Assembly: GCF_014648255.1 (NCBI RefSeq)
Contig: NZ_BMQT01000012.1
Span: forward strand, 99,251 to 163,250
From: Nocardioides albus
GTDB taxonomy: Bacteria; Actinomycetota; Actinomycetes; Propionibacteriales; Nocardioidaceae
Direction: 5' to 3'
Length of the DNA stretch: 64,000 nucleotides
The notes below the pieces were generated by a model. It did not search any database. It was not told the origin of the DNA and saw nothing but the letters and a program-made list of their open reading frames with translations. Shown one piece after another: positions 32,530-41,135 of this stretch (position 1 is the first letter of the stretch; each line of letters starts with the position of its first letter). Made by a program: the position numbers and the translations under genes.

Positions 32530-34251
32530 TCAGAGCAGCGCGTGGGTGCGGCCGGGCTCAGGCCGGACGGCGCTGGCCTCGTCGGCCTCACGCACCGCCC
32601 TACGGCCACCGCCGGCGGCCGTCGAGCCGGTGAGGGCGAGGTCGATGCGAATGATGATGAAGGCGATCACCAGACCGATGGCGATGCTGTAGATGATCGA
32701 GAGCGCGGCCTCGGCGAGCCCGACATCGGGATTGAGGAACGTGCTGGCGACCGGTGCGGTGAGCGTGACACCGAAGAGGCAGACCCACCAGCCCTGACGG
32801 CGCCGAGCGCGCATGTGAGTGCCCCAGACCAGCGCAGGAACCCCGAAGAGCGCCTGGATCGGGTGCGGGTAGCCACCGAGGTGGATGCGGCACCAGCGCT
32901 GCATGTCGTCGATCGAGTCGATCAGGTCGGTGCTGCCGTAGCGGCGCAACATCTCGGCGTAGATCAAGGTGAGCGCGAGCATCAGGCCGCCGATACCGAC
33001 CACGATCGCACCGCGTCGGCCGAGGCCGTGCAGGCCGGCACCGAGGCGGTAGACCGCGAAGAAGGCGATCGCGAGCGAGCAGGCGAGCGTGGCGTACTCG
33101 AACCGCGAGACCATCACGACCGGCTCGAAGCCGAGCGCGGCGAAGCTTCCGACCGCAGCGATACCGACGGCGATGAATGCCTCCCGGATCGTCTTCGGGA
33201 AACGACGCGACGGAACCGTGCTCATCACCGCGAGGACCGCTGCCACCGATGCGACCAGAACCGCTGCGCCCGTACGCAGCGCCTCGTTGTCCACGAGCAC
33301 CACGACGATCCCGGCGACACCGGCCAGGGAGCCGAAGATGAGCGGCCTGCCGCCGGTGCGGTGGGCCAGCGCGAAGGTGTAGGCGGTGCCGACGACGGCA
33401 GCGCCGAGTCCGCCGAGGATCTGCGGGCCCAGATCGAAGGCGCTGACCGCGAGACCGAGGAGACCGACGGCGAGCGCGGCCAGCCAGATCGCCCGGATGG
33501 TGCCGGCGGTCAGGCTCTCGATGATGCCGAGGCCGGCACGGGCAGCGCCGGCACCGGGGACTCGAGGCTGAGCGAGGAACGAGGTCACCTTGGCCGCGGT
33601 GGCGGGGCGATCGGTCGGCTCCGGCTGGTAGGGAGCAGTCGGAGCACGGACCGGCTCGAGGTGGCCGGACTGGTAAGGGTCAGCCTGATAGACGGGCTGT
33701 TGCAGATGGGACGGCGTCTGGGGCGCCTGCGCCAGCCCGGTCATGCCGACGTAGGTCCCCGTGGTGGAGTACGCCGGCATCTGCCGCGCGCTCGGAGGGG
33801 GCGCGGTCGGCCCGCTCAGCGCGGGCGCGGGCTCGACGCGGAATCCGGACGTCGGGTAGTCGCCGTAAGGCGCCTCCTCCGGCGCCGTCCGCGCGGCGCG
33901 CTTGCCGGTGTAGCCGTTCGGCTCGTCCGGCTGCTCCACCTCGGCGCGCCCGGCGATCCGGCGGCCACCGCCGGTGGGCGGATCCTCCGAGGCGGGCTGA
34001 CGCTCGTCGTACCACGTCTCGTCGGTCCAACCGGTCCCGTTCCAGCCTTGACCGTTGCCCTGCGCACCGAAGGGCGGGCCGGTCTCCTGGCTCGGTTCCT
34101 GGTAGCCGGACCAGTCCTCTTCCGGCCACTGGCCGTAGGCCAGCGCCTCGCTCGAGGTGGGCTCGACATATGCCGGTGTGGGCTCGCTGCGACCGGCTGC
34201 ACGACGGCCACGCTTGCTCTTGTCAGCGCGACGACGGGGGGCTCGGTCCAT
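32530..34251 (-). CDS. Polytopic membrane protein with long Pro/Tyr/Gly-rich N-terminus
   Basis: A 573-aa protein. Residues 1-220 are hydrophilic and disordered, opening with a basic segment (RRRADKSKRGRRAAGR), then Pro/Tyr/Trp-rich sequence. About 8-9 helices follow (from about 245), with an extracellular-looking loop MLRRYGSTDLIDSIDDMQRWCRIHLGG and a short basic C-terminus. No transporter or enzyme signature was recognised. ATG 34251 begins MDRAPRRRADKS. The disordered head could bind partners, as in divisome or cell-wall proteins. Confidence 0.78.
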   Translation of the reverse strand: MDRAPRRRADKSKRGRRAAGRSEPTPAYVEPTSSEALAYGQWPEEDWSGYQEPSQETGPPFGAQGNGQGWNGTGWTDETWYDERQPASEDPPTGGGRRIAGRAEVEQPDEPNGYTGKRAARTAPEEAPYGDYPTSGFRVEPAPALSGPTAPPPSARQMPAYSTTGTYVGMTGLAQAPQTPSHLQQPVYQADPYQSGHLEPVRAPTAPYQPEPTDRPATAAKVTSFLAQPRVPGAGAARAGLGIIESLTAGTIRAIWLAALAVGLLGLAVSAFDLGPQILGGLGAAVVGTAYTFALAHRTGGRPLIFGSLAGVAGIVVVLVDNEALRTGAAVLVASVAAVLAVMSTVPSRRFPKTIREAFIAVGIAAVGSFAALGFEPVVMVSRFEYATLACSLAIAFFAVYRLGAGLHGLGRRGAIVVGIGGLMLALTLIYAEMLRRYGSTDLIDSIDDMQRWCRIHLGGYPHPIQALFGVPALVWGTHMRARRRQGWWVCLFGVTLTAPVASTFLNPDVGLAEAALSIIYSIAIGLVIAFIIIRIDLALTGSTAAGGGRRAVREADEASAVRPEPGRTHALL

Positions 34252-34336
34252 AACAGGCGAGGATACCGGGGAAGGGGTGAACCTAACGAGTCATCGATAT
34301 CCGTTTACCGCTGTGACGGGGAGTTGTTGACCAGGG

Positions 34337-35113
34337 TCACATTCTGCGGTTGACCAGGGACGGGTTGGTCCGTCGAGCCTCCACGAGAACGGCCCGGTCG
34401 ATCGTCGCGGAGACGATCTCGTCACCGTCTCCGGCCTCCGCCAGCACGTCCCCGAGCGGGTCGACGACCATCGAGTGACCGCAGTAGCGCGGCGCCGACT
34501 GAGCGGCGGCCGCGATGAAGACGGTGTTCTCGATCGCGCGTGCGCGTACGAGGGTGCGCCAGTGATCGACCTTGCGTGGCCCGGCCACCCACGCCGCCGG
34601 CAGCACGATCAGCTCGGCGCCCTGCTCGACCAGCCGCCTGGCGAGCTCGGGGAAACGCAGGTCGTAGCAGGTCATCAGGCCCGTCGGCACTCCGCCGATG
34701 TCGACCACCACCGGTTCGGTCGCACCGGCGACGAGCGCATCGGACTCCTTGTAGCCGAAGGAGTCGTAGAGATGGATCTTCCGGTACGCCGCCTCCACCC
34801 CGCCTCGTACGAGCAGGGTGTTGAACGGGCGTCCGTCGGGGTCTCCGCTGGTCTCGAGCATCCCGGCCACCGCTGTCGTGCGCCGCTCCCGGGCCACCCG
34901 GGCCAGCTCGGTCCCGAAGGGACCGTCCTGGCTCTCGGCGAAGGAGCTCAGGTCGGACCCGGGCTTGCCGAAGTCGCGTGCGAAGACCTCCGGGAAGACG
35001 ACCAGGTCACTGTCTTCCGGGGCGAGCTCCGCGAGGAGCGCCCGGTTGGCGTCGGGCTCGAGGCCCGAGGCGTGCTGCACAAGACTGATCCGGAGGCTGT
35101 TCCAGGTGGTCAT
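34337..35113 (-). CDS. Carbon-nitrogen hydrolase (nitrilase superfamily)
   Basis: A 258-aa enzyme with the complete Glu-Lys-Cys triad: E42 in VVFPEVF, K112 in YRKIHLYD, C149 in MTCYDLRFPE. It hydrolyses C-N bonds, most likely an omega-amide or deaminated-glutathione-type substrate given its length and the YDLRFPE motif. It is cytoplasmic. Its start is 106 bp from the divergent mobA-like gene. Confidence 0.93.
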   Translation of the reverse strand: MTTWNSLRISLVQHASGLEPDANRALLAELAPEDSDLVVFPEVFARDFGKPGSDLSSFAESQDGPFGTELARVARERRTTAVAGMLETSGDPDGRPFNTLLVRGGVEAAYRKIHLYDSFGYKESDALVAGATEPVVVDIGGVPTGLMTCYDLRFPELARRLVEQGAELIVLPAAWVAGPRKVDHWRTLVRARAIENTVFIAAAAQSAPRYCGHSMVVDPLGDVLAEAGDGDEIVSATIDRAVLVEARRTNPSLVNRRM

Positions 35114-35219
35114 ATGTCCAGACTAGAGTCGGCCGCGTGAACGAGCGCCAGCGAGTGAGCCGTCGAATCATCGCGCCGCCGCGTCCGTATTCTGGCGCTT
35201 GCGCAACGGAGGTGGCGGC

Positions 35220-35789
35220 GTGACTGCCTGGGACGAATGGGAGCCGTACGCAGCCGTGCTGCTCGCCGGAGGACGCAGCTCGCGCCTCGACGGAGTCGAC
35301 AAGTCGGGGATCGAGCTCGGCGGACGCACGATGCTGGCGTGGACGCTGGATGCCGTCGTCGACGCGATGGAGGTCGTCGTCGTAGGCGATCCGGTGCACA
35401 CCGAGCGCCCGGTGACCTTCGTCCGCGAGGATCCCCGGTTCGGCGGCCCGGTCGCCGCGCTGCTGACCGGTGTCGACGCGCTCCTCACCCCCCGTGCGTA
35501 CGTCGGGGTGCTCGCCGTCGACATGCCGTTCCTGCGCCCGCGGACGCTGTCACGGCTCCGCGAGGCGGCCTTCGGTCACGACGGCGCCGTGCTCGTCGGG
35601 CCGGACGAGCGCCGACAGCTGGCGCTGGTGCTGTCGATGGCTCGGCTCGCCGAGGTCCGCCCCGATCACGAGGGTCAGCACGGGATGCCGCTGCGCAAGC
35701 TCGTGGCAGACCTCGATCTCGTCGAGGTCCCCTCGGAGGGCGACGAGCACCGCGACATCGACACCTGGACCGACCTGAGGTCGCTCTGA
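35220..35789 (+). CDS. mobA: Molybdenum cofactor guanylyltransferase, MobA-like
   Basis: A 189-aa nucleotidyltransferase. GTG 35220 is set by CGGAGGTGG upstream. The N-terminal motif AAVLLAGGRSSRLDGVDKSG is the GTP/Mg-binding loop of MobA-type enzymes, and GVLAVDMPFLRP holds the metal-binding Asp. MobA attaches GMP to molybdopterin for bis-MGD enzymes. No molybdoenzyme is encoded in the window. A different NTP-transferase substrate cannot be excluded. Confidence 0.82.
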   Translation: MTAWDEWEPYAAVLLAGGRSSRLDGVDKSGIELGGRTMLAWTLDAVVDAMEVVVVGDPVHTERPVTFVREDPRFGGPVAALLTGVDALLTPRAYVGVLAVDMPFLRPRTLSRLREAAFGHDGAVLVGPDERRQLALVLSMARLAEVRPDHEGQHGMPLRKLVADLDLVEVPSEGDEHRDIDTWTDLRSL

Positions 35790-35818
35790 GAATCGCCGCC
35801 GGCGGCTGGCGCGCGAGC

Positions 35819-35889
35819 TGTAACACGCTGTTACACCCACTATCCGGTCGTTCAGAACGACCGGATAGTGCTACGAACGACGTGTTACA
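35819..35889. repeat. Nested inverted-repeat element
   Basis: TGTAACA-cgc-TGTTACA (35819-35835) is followed by a perfect 15-bp stem with a 3-nt loop (35838-35870, CACTATCCGGTCGTT). TGTAACACG at 35819 is mirrored again by CGTGTTACA at 35881-35889. The element separates mobA from the quinone oxidoreductase gene and may combine a terminator with a repressor operator. Confidence 0.7.
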
Positions 35890-35949
35890 CGCCGCATGGA
35901 CCCGCCAGCGCCCAGCTCCCCGCCACCATCGACCCCTAGTGTGGGAACC

Positions 35950-36924
35950 ATGCGAGCCGTCGTAGCCGAGCAGCCCGGAGGGCCGGAGGTCCTCACCGTC
36001 ACCGACCGCCCTGACCCGGAGCCCGCACCTGGCGAGGTCGTCATCGACGTCGCCGCCGCAGGGCTCAACCGGGCAGACCTGCTGCAGCGCCAGGGGTTCT
36101 ACCCACCCCCGAAGGGCGCGAGCGACATCATCGGGATGGAGTGCAGCGGCGTCATCTCGGCGGTCGGTGACGGCGTCGAGGAATGGCAGGAAGGCGACGA
36201 GGTGTGCGCTCTCTTGGCCGGTGGCGGTTATGCGACGAAGGTGGCCGTCCCCGCGGGCCAGGTGATGCCGGTGCCCGAGGGCGTCGACCTGGTCACCGCA
36301 GCAGCGCTGCCCGAGGTCGCCACCACCGTGTGGTCCAACGTGTTCATGGTCGGCGGCCTCACCCCGGACGAGACGTTCCTGGTCCATGGCGGCGCCGGCG
36401 GGATCGGCACGATGGCGATCCAGCTGGCCAGCCGGCTCGGCGCACGCGTGATCACCACGGTCGGCTCGGCGGAGAAGGCCGAGCTCGTCAAGTCGCTCGG
36501 TGCCGAGGCGGTCATCAACTACAAGGACCAGGACTTCGTCGAGGTCGCCAAGGTCTACGGCGGCGCCGACGTCATCCTCGACAACATGGGCGCCAAATAT
36601 CTCGCCCGGAACATCGACGCCCTCAACCCCGAGGGCCGGCTGGTCATCATCGGCATGCAGGGCGGCAGCAAGGCGGAGCTCGACATCAACTCCCTGCTCC
36701 GCAAGCGGGCCGCGGTGATCGCCACCAACCTTCGCGGGCGCCCGGTCGAGCAGAAGACGGCGATCTGCGCCGAGGTCGTCGAGCACATCTGGCCGATGGT
36801 CGAGGCCGGCGACGTGAAGGCGGTCGTGCAGGACGTACTCCCGCTGGAGGACGCCGCCGAGGCCCACCGGCTCATGGAGTCCGGCACGCACACCGGCAAG
36901 ATCCTGCTGACCACCGCACGCTAG
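35950..36924 (+). CDS. NADPH:quinone oxidoreductase (zinc-free MDR family)
   Basis: A 324-aa medium-chain reductase starting MRAVVAEQPGGPEVLTV. The nucleotide-binding motif is GGAGGIGTMAIQLASRLGARVITT (about 145-168). LNRADLLQRQGFYPPP and the absence of catalytic zinc ligands place it with quinone oxidoreductases of the PIG3/TP53I3-like subgroup. It is cytoplasmic. An upstream extension to 35896 is rejected, because the alignment-like start is at MRAVV. Palindromes at 35819-35889 may regulate it. Confidence 0.92.
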   Translation: MRAVVAEQPGGPEVLTVTDRPDPEPAPGEVVIDVAAAGLNRADLLQRQGFYPPPKGASDIIGMECSGVISAVGDGVEEWQEGDEVCALLAGGGYATKVAVPAGQVMPVPEGVDLVTAAALPEVATTVWSNVFMVGGLTPDETFLVHGGAGGIGTMAIQLASRLGARVITTVGSAEKAELVKSLGAEAVINYKDQDFVEVAKVYGGADVILDNMGAKYLARNIDALNPEGRLVIIGMQGGSKAELDINSLLRKRAAVIATNLRGRPVEQKTAICAEVVEHIWPMVEAGDVKAVVQDVLPLEDAAEAHRLMESGTHTGKILLTTAR

Positions 36925-36938
36925 GTAGGGTTGAGCCC

Positions 36939-37532
36939 ATGACGCAGGAGCAGACCGGGGAAGTCGTGGTCATCGGCCCGGACGGGCAGCCGATCTCGGT
37001 GCCCGCCGACGTACTCAAGGACGCCACCGCACAGGAGGCCACCGAGGACGAAGAGCGCGACGTGACCGACCTCGTGGAGCAGCCCGCGAAGGTGATGCGG
37101 ATCGGATCGATGATCCGCCAGCTGCTCGAGGAGGTGAAGGCCGCCCCGCTCGACGAGGCCTCCCGTAACCGGCTCCGCGAGATCCACCAGGCGTCGATAA
37201 AGGAGCTCGAGTCCGGGCTCGCGCCGGAGCTGGTCGAGGAGCTGGAGCGGCTCTCGCTGCCGTTCACGGAGGAGCAGATCCCCTCCGACGGTGAGCTCCG
37301 GATCGCGCAGGCGCAGCTGGTCGGCTGGCTCGAGGGCCTCTTCCACGGCATCCAGACCGCGATCTACGCCCAGCAGGTCGCCGCGCGCGCCCAGTTCGAG
37401 CAGATCCGCAAGGGCCTGCCGCCGGGCGTGAGCCTCTCCGCCGAGGGCCACCCCGCCCCCGGCCACGGTGGACCCCAGCAGCCGGGCGCCCAGCACGAGC
37501 ACGGCGACTCCTCTGGCGGGCTCTACCTCTAG
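36939..37532 (+). CDS. bpa: Bacterial proteasome activator (Bpa/PafE family)
   Basis: A 197-aa protein that matches the actinobacterial Bpa family: PAKVMRIGSMIRQLLEEVKAAPLDEASRNRLREIHQ and LVEELERLSLPF belong to its four-helix bundle, and the C-terminus ends GGLYL, equivalent to the GQYL motif that docks into the 20S alpha ring. Bpa forms a dodecameric ring that opens the proteasome gate without ATP. A His/Gly/Pro-rich linker precedes the motif. It lies 14 bp after the quinone oxidoreductase gene. Confidence 0.92.
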   Translation: MTQEQTGEVVVIGPDGQPISVPADVLKDATAQEATEDEERDVTDLVEQPAKVMRIGSMIRQLLEEVKAAPLDEASRNRLREIHQASIKELESGLAPELVEELERLSLPFTEEQIPSDGELRIAQAQLVGWLEGLFHGIQTAIYAQQVAARAQFEQIRKGLPPGVSLSAEGHPAPGHGGPQQPGAQHEHGDSSGGLYL

Positions 37533-37546
37533 GCGAGGGCCCGGAT

Positions 37547-37632
37547 GTTCACCGAGGTAACTCGGTGAACGCCAACCTCCTTCGTGGAGTTCCACGAGGG
37601 AAGTGAACGCTGACCGAGTTACCTCGGTCAGC
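37547..37632. repeat. Triple-hairpin array between convergent genes
   Basis: Hairpin 1 is GTTCACCGAG-gtaa-CTCGGTGAAC (37547-37570), hairpin 2 an 11-bp stem at 37578-37601, hairpin 3 GCTGACCGAG-ttac-CTCGGTCAGC (37609-37632). The 16-bp cores of hairpins 1 and 3 are reverse complements of each other. Lying between convergent bpa and chrA, it is a likely bidirectional terminator or a REP-like element. Confidence 0.75.
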
Positions 37633-37634
37633 AT

Positions 37635-38771
37635 TTACGGCAGCGGCCCACCGGCCAGCGCAACAACCATCCCGACCCCCGCAGCGAGCAGCAGCGTGAG
37701 CACCACGCCGCGCTTCAGCAGCAGCAGGAGTACGCCGGCCGCTGCGAGCACCACCCACTGCCACCACTCGCTCGTCGCCAGTGCCAGCGGGACCGCGGAG
37801 CCGAGGATCGCGCCGATCGCGGCCGGTCCGGCACCGTCGAGGAACGCGCGGGTGAGCGGTGAGGAACGCAGCGCATCGAAGTGCCGACCGCCGGCGATGA
37901 CCATCACGAACGACGGCCCGAACGCGATCACCGAGGCGACCAGCGCGCCGAGGAGCCCTGCCGCCGCGAATCCGACGACGGCGACCGTGTGGACGACCGG
38001 GCCCGGGGTGATCTGCCCGAGCGCGACCGCGTTGAGGAACTCGGCGTCGCTCATCCAGCCGTAACGCTCGACCGCGTCGGACTGCATCAGCGGGATGATC
38101 ACGAAACCGCCGCCGTACGACAGCGCACCGACCTTGAAGGCCGTCCACGCCAACGGCGCGGTGACCGCGGCGGTGAGTCCACCTTGGACCAGGAACGGCA
38201 GGGTGAGGACGGACTGGAACGAGTTCGTACGCCACGGCCGCCGCATCGCCACCTCGACGAGTCCCGCACCGACGAGGACGAGGACGACCCACGCTCCCGT
38301 CGTCGCGGCGGCGATTGTCCCGATGACGGCGTAGACCAGCCACCGCGGACGCGACGGGGTCCGCTCGTAGGAGGACGGCACCAGCGCCCAGCCTGCCTGG
38401 ACCGCCACGGCAGCGACGGCCGCACCGGCCCCCGCGCCCGCACCCAGCACCCACGCGGGCGGGTCACCGAGGAAGAGGGCCGCCAGCGCGAGGATCAGCA
38501 CCAGTCCCGGGAGGATGAAGGCGAGGCCACCGACCACCGCACCGGGCGCGCCACCGACTCGCCAAGCCGTGAAGATCGCCAGCTGCGTCGAGGACGGCCC
38601 GGGAAGCAGGTTGCAGGTCGCGATCGCGTCCTCGAACTCCTCCGGCTCCACCCATCCACGGCGCTCGACGACGGTCTCCCGCAGCAGCCGGATGTGGGCA
38701 GGCGGCCCGCCGAACCCGATGACGCCGATCCGGCCCCACTCCCGAGTGATCTCGGCCAACGACGTGCTCAT
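37635..38771 (-). CDS. chrA: Chromate transporter, ChrA family
   Basis: A 378-aa, two-domain CHR transporter. Each half carries the family signature: GVIGFGGPPAHIRLLRE with CNLLPGPSSTQLAIFTAW in the N-terminal half, and GALSYGGGFVIIPLMQ with ALGQITPGPVVHTVAVVGF in the C-terminal half. About 10-12 helices. It exports chromate, probably in exchange for a proton or sulfate. It is transcribed toward the hairpin array at 37547-37632. Confidence 0.93.
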   Translation of the reverse strand: MSTSLAEITREWGRIGVIGFGGPPAHIRLLRETVVERRGWVEPEEFEDAIATCNLLPGPSSTQLAIFTAWRVGGAPGAVVGGLAFILPGLVLILALAALFLGDPPAWVLGAGAGAGAAVAAVAVQAGWALVPSSYERTPSRPRWLVYAVIGTIAAATTGAWVVLVLVGAGLVEVAMRRPWRTNSFQSVLTLPFLVQGGLTAAVTAPLAWTAFKVGALSYGGGFVIIPLMQSDAVERYGWMSDAEFLNAVALGQITPGPVVHTVAVVGFAAAGLLGALVASVIAFGPSFVMVIAGGRHFDALRSSPLTRAFLDGAGPAAIGAILGSAVPLALATSEWWQWVVLAAAGVLLLLLKRGVVLTLLLAAGVGMVVALAGGPLP

Positions 38772-38935
38772 GACGCGCAGCGTACGGGCACGACCCGATG
38801 TTTCTCAGATGTGGATGTTTCGTAACTTCAAAGTGGCAAGAAGTCGCGTCATGACCTCGCTGTGGCCCCGTTTCTCTCACGTGAAGGCCGCCGGACCCGG
38901 ACGGCCAGCGCCGTTCGCCGAGAAGAGGAAGAACC

Positions 38936-39151
38936 ATGGCAACCACCACGATCACCGCACGTCACCGCAGTGACCTGACCGCCGTCGAGTCGATCCGCAA
39001 CAACGTCCTCGACGCGGTCCGCAGCATCAGCAAGAACGACACCTCCGAGCACAAGCACCGCGGCGGGATGCCGCCGGCCGTCGGCACCACGATGTTCGGC
39101 GTCGCAGCCGTCGCCGCCATCGGCATCGTCGCGCTCGGGATCGTCCGCTGA
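38936..39151 (+). CDS. Small membrane protein, 71 aa
   Basis: ATG 38936 follows GAGGAAG. The N-terminal 50 residues are polar (HRSDLTAVESIRNNVLDAVRSISKND, KHRGGM), then one C-terminal helix (MFGVAAVAAIGIVALGIV) ending in Arg. It looks like a tail-anchored protein. Unknown family. Confidence 0.65.
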   Translation: MATTTITARHRSDLTAVESIRNNVLDAVRSISKNDTSEHKHRGGMPPAVGTTMFGVAAVAAIGIVALGIVR

Positions 39152-39179
39152 CCATGCGTCCTCATCGTCGGTCCGTCGC

Positions 39180-39198
39180 CCACAGCCTGAGGCTGTGG
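39180..39198 (+). terminator. Short stem-loop after small membrane gene
   Basis: CCACAGCC-tga-GGCTGTGG, 8-bp stem, 28 bp after the stop of the 71-aa gene. The remaining 39199-39365 shows no gene. Confidence 0.5.
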
Positions 39199-39365
39199 CT
39201 GGACTCCCTGCGCCGACCGAGGGGGCGGCACAGGGCACGGCCGGGGGGCCGCTCCACGGACTGAGTGTCGTCGCACGTAGCCGATCGGGGGATTCGCGCT
39301 CGAAGCGACGACACACACCAGAGATCTCGTCATACCGGGGGATATGGACCAGATCTCGCAAGAAA

Positions 39366-39402
39366 CCGCAGCCGACCATTCATGGGGGATGGTCGGCTGC
39401 GG
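39366..39402 (-). terminator. Terminator of Nudix gene
   Basis: A 14-bp perfect stem (CCGCAGCCGACCAT) with a 9-nt loop. On the minus strand it is followed by TTTCTTG. It lies 30 bp after the Nudix stop. Confidence 0.75.
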
Positions 39403-39431
39403 TGCTTCTCAGCACGGCCCGGGATCGTCCG

Positions 39432-40019
39432 TCAGGCCGGGACCGTCGACTCCTCCACGTGCCCACCGTCAGCCACCTCGGCAGGACCGGCCACACCTGA
39501 AGCGGCCTCGGCGCGGCGTACCTCCGCGTCCTTCCAGAGGTCGAGGAGCACCGCCGGCCAGATCTCCTCGTCGGTGGCGGCCAGCTCCTCCCGGGTCCAC
39601 CAGCGGTGATCGGCCATGGTCAGGAGCTCCTCCTCGGTGTGGCCGGCGGTGGAGACCTCGAACTGACGCACCCAGCACGCGTAGAACATGTCCTCTTGGT
39701 CGATGACCACGTCGCTGTAGCCGTGCACCACGCGGCGCCGCATCGTCGGTCCGACCAGGTCTGCCTCGGTGATCCGGAGGCCGGTCTCTTCCTCGACCTC
39801 GCGCACCGCGGCCACCACGTCGCTCTCCCCCGGGTCGATCCCGCCGCCCGGCGTGATCCACCAACGTGCTCCCGGGACTCCCGGGTCGGAGTCGGCGAAG
39901 AGCAGGATCCGGTCGCGGTCGTCGATCAGGAGTACGCGGGCAGTCCTGCGGGTGCGGCGCGGCCGCTCCTCCGGAGCGACGGGGACGAAGGTGCGCGGGG
40001 AGTCTTCCTCGGAAGCCAT
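39432..40019 (-). CDS. Nudix hydrolase
   Basis: A 195-aa protein. The Nudix box is complete (GGIDPGESDVVAAVREV followed by EEETGL, about residues 59-81). ATG 40019 with GGATGGAG upstream is chosen; a longer reading overlaps the neighbouring gene. Nudix enzymes cleave nucleoside diphosphates linked to other groups; the substrate here is unknown. Confidence 0.9.
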   Translation of the reverse strand: MASEEDSPRTFVPVAPEERPRRTRRTARVLLIDDRDRILLFADSDPGVPGARWWITPGGGIDPGESDVVAAVREVEEETGLRITEADLVGPTMRRRVVHGYSDVVIDQEDMFYACWVRQFEVSTAGHTEEELLTMADHRWWTREELAATDEEIWPAVLLDLWKDAEVRRAEAASGVAGPAEVADGGHVEESTVPA

Positions 40020-40044
40020 GGCTCCATCCTGACCCACGCGCCCC

Positions 40045-40374
40045 TCACCCGCGGGGCGCATACATGATCACGCCCATCCCGGCCAGGCACAGCGCGGCAC
40101 CGGCGATGTCCCAGCGGTCCGGCCGGAAGCCGTCCATCGCCATCCCCCACGCGATCGAACCAACCACGAAGACCCCGCCGTACGCCGCCAGGATCCGCCC
40201 GAAGTGAGCGTCGGGCTGCAGCGTGGCGACGACGCCGTAGAGACCGAGCGCGATGAACCCTGCCCCCACCCAGAGCCAGCCACGGTGCTCCCGCAGCCCC
40301 TGCCAGACCAGCCAGGCGCCACCGATCTCGGCGACCGCGGCCAGCGCGAAGAGCAGGAGCGAGCGGACGATCAA
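40045..40374 (-). CDS. YnfA/UPF0060 family membrane protein
   Basis: A 109-aa protein of four helices, the exact family length: RSLLLFALAAVAEIGGAWLVW, WVGAGFIALGLYGVVATLQP, FGRILAAYGGVFVVGSIAWGM and a final AGAALCLAGMGVIMYAP. The TTG start at 40374 overlaps the TGA of the phosphatase gene (TTGA), indicating coupling. YnfA proteins belong to the drug/metabolite transporter clan. Confidence 0.88.
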   Translation of the reverse strand: MIVRSLLLFALAAVAEIGGAWLVWQGLREHRGWLWVGAGFIALGLYGVVATLQPDAHFGRILAAYGGVFVVGSIAWGMAMDGFRPDRWDIAGAALCLAGMGVIMYAPRG

Positions 40375-41006
40375 AAGCCGTCGCCGATCAGGTGGGCTCC
40401 GCCCAGCGGGTCGTTGTTCCAGGAGATCGTCGTCCAGCCCTCCTCGGGACTGCCCTCGATGACCGCCATGCCGGTGTTGCGGATCCGGTTGTCCTCGCCG
40501 AAGGCGGGCGACTGCGTCGTGCGCAGCCCCGTCCACATCCGGATCGCCGCGCCGTGCGAGACGATCGCGACCGTGTCGTCCGGCTCGTGCTGCTTGGCCA
40601 CGGTCTGCACCGCGGCGTCGTAGCGCGCCAGGAAGTCGTGGCCCGCCTCGCCGCCGGGGACCGGGGTCTCGAGGGTCCCGCGGATCCAGTCGCCGAGCGC
40701 CTCGAGATAAGCCGTCACCGACTCCATGTCGGTGGCCATCTCCAGGTGGCCGGCGTTGATCTCCTCGAAGCCCTCCTGCACCACGACCGGCAGCCCGACG
40801 CGGGCGGCGAGCGGCTCAGCGGTCAGCTGCGTACGGATCAGGCGGGAGGCGTACAGCCCCGCGATCCTCTCCCCGGCCAGCGCATCGGGCACAGCCGCAG
40901 CCTGCGAGTGCCCGAGCTCGGTCAATCCGGCGCCCGGGAAGGCGGTGTCGAGCGCCCCCGAGACGTTGCTCGGGGTCTGGCCGTGTCTGATCAGCAGAAG
41001 TCTCAT
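40371..41006 (-). CDS. Histidine phosphatase family protein
   Basis: A 211-aa protein with the phosphoglycerate-mutase-type RHG motif at residues 7-9 (LLLIRHGQTPSN) and the second catalytic His in AIVSHGAAIRMW. It forms a phosphohistidine intermediate; the substrate is unknown. It is coupled to the ynfA-like gene. Divergent from the WYL regulator across the 21-bp motif array, it is a candidate target of that regulator. Confidence 0.9.
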   Translation of the reverse strand: MRLLLIRHGQTPSNVSGALDTAFPGAGLTELGHSQAAAVPDALAGERIAGLYASRLIRTQLTAEPLAARVGLPVVVQEGFEEINAGHLEMATDMESVTAYLEALGDWIRGTLETPVPGGEAGHDFLARYDAAVQTVAKQHEPDDTVAIVSHGAAIRMWTGLRTTQSPAFGEDNRIRNTGMAVIEGSPEEGWTTISWNNDPLGGAHLIGDGF

Positions 41007-41036
41007 ATGCCGGTAAGGGTACGGGCCCTCAGCCCC

Positions 41037-41091
41037 GCCGAGAAGTCACTTTGGACGGCCGAGACGTCACTCACGTCGGTCGAGGTGTCAG
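41037..41091. promoter_or_regulatory. Array of three 13-bp motifs, 21-bp spacing (upstream of WYL gene)
   Basis: GCCGAGAAGTCAC (41037-41049), GCCGAGACGTCAC (41058-41070), GTCGAGGTGTCAG (41079-41091). Starts are exactly 21 bp apart, about two helical turns. It lies in the divergent promoter between the phosphatase and WYL genes and is likely a cooperative operator. Confidence 0.7.
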
Positions 41092-41135
41092 CGACTACGC
41101 TGAATCCGGACGAACTACTTCCGGGAGCCACCGCG

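Noticed and set aside
34326..34341. Third CRP-like site (GTTGA-N6-TCACA)
   Set aside because: Weaker match, overlapping the 3' end of the nitrilase gene with no promoter expected there.
35485..36891. 468-aa minus-strand open frame opposite the quinone oxidoreductase
   Set aside because: Typical high-GC antisense shadow with no domain; the plus-strand mobA and oxidoreductase genes fit all evidence.
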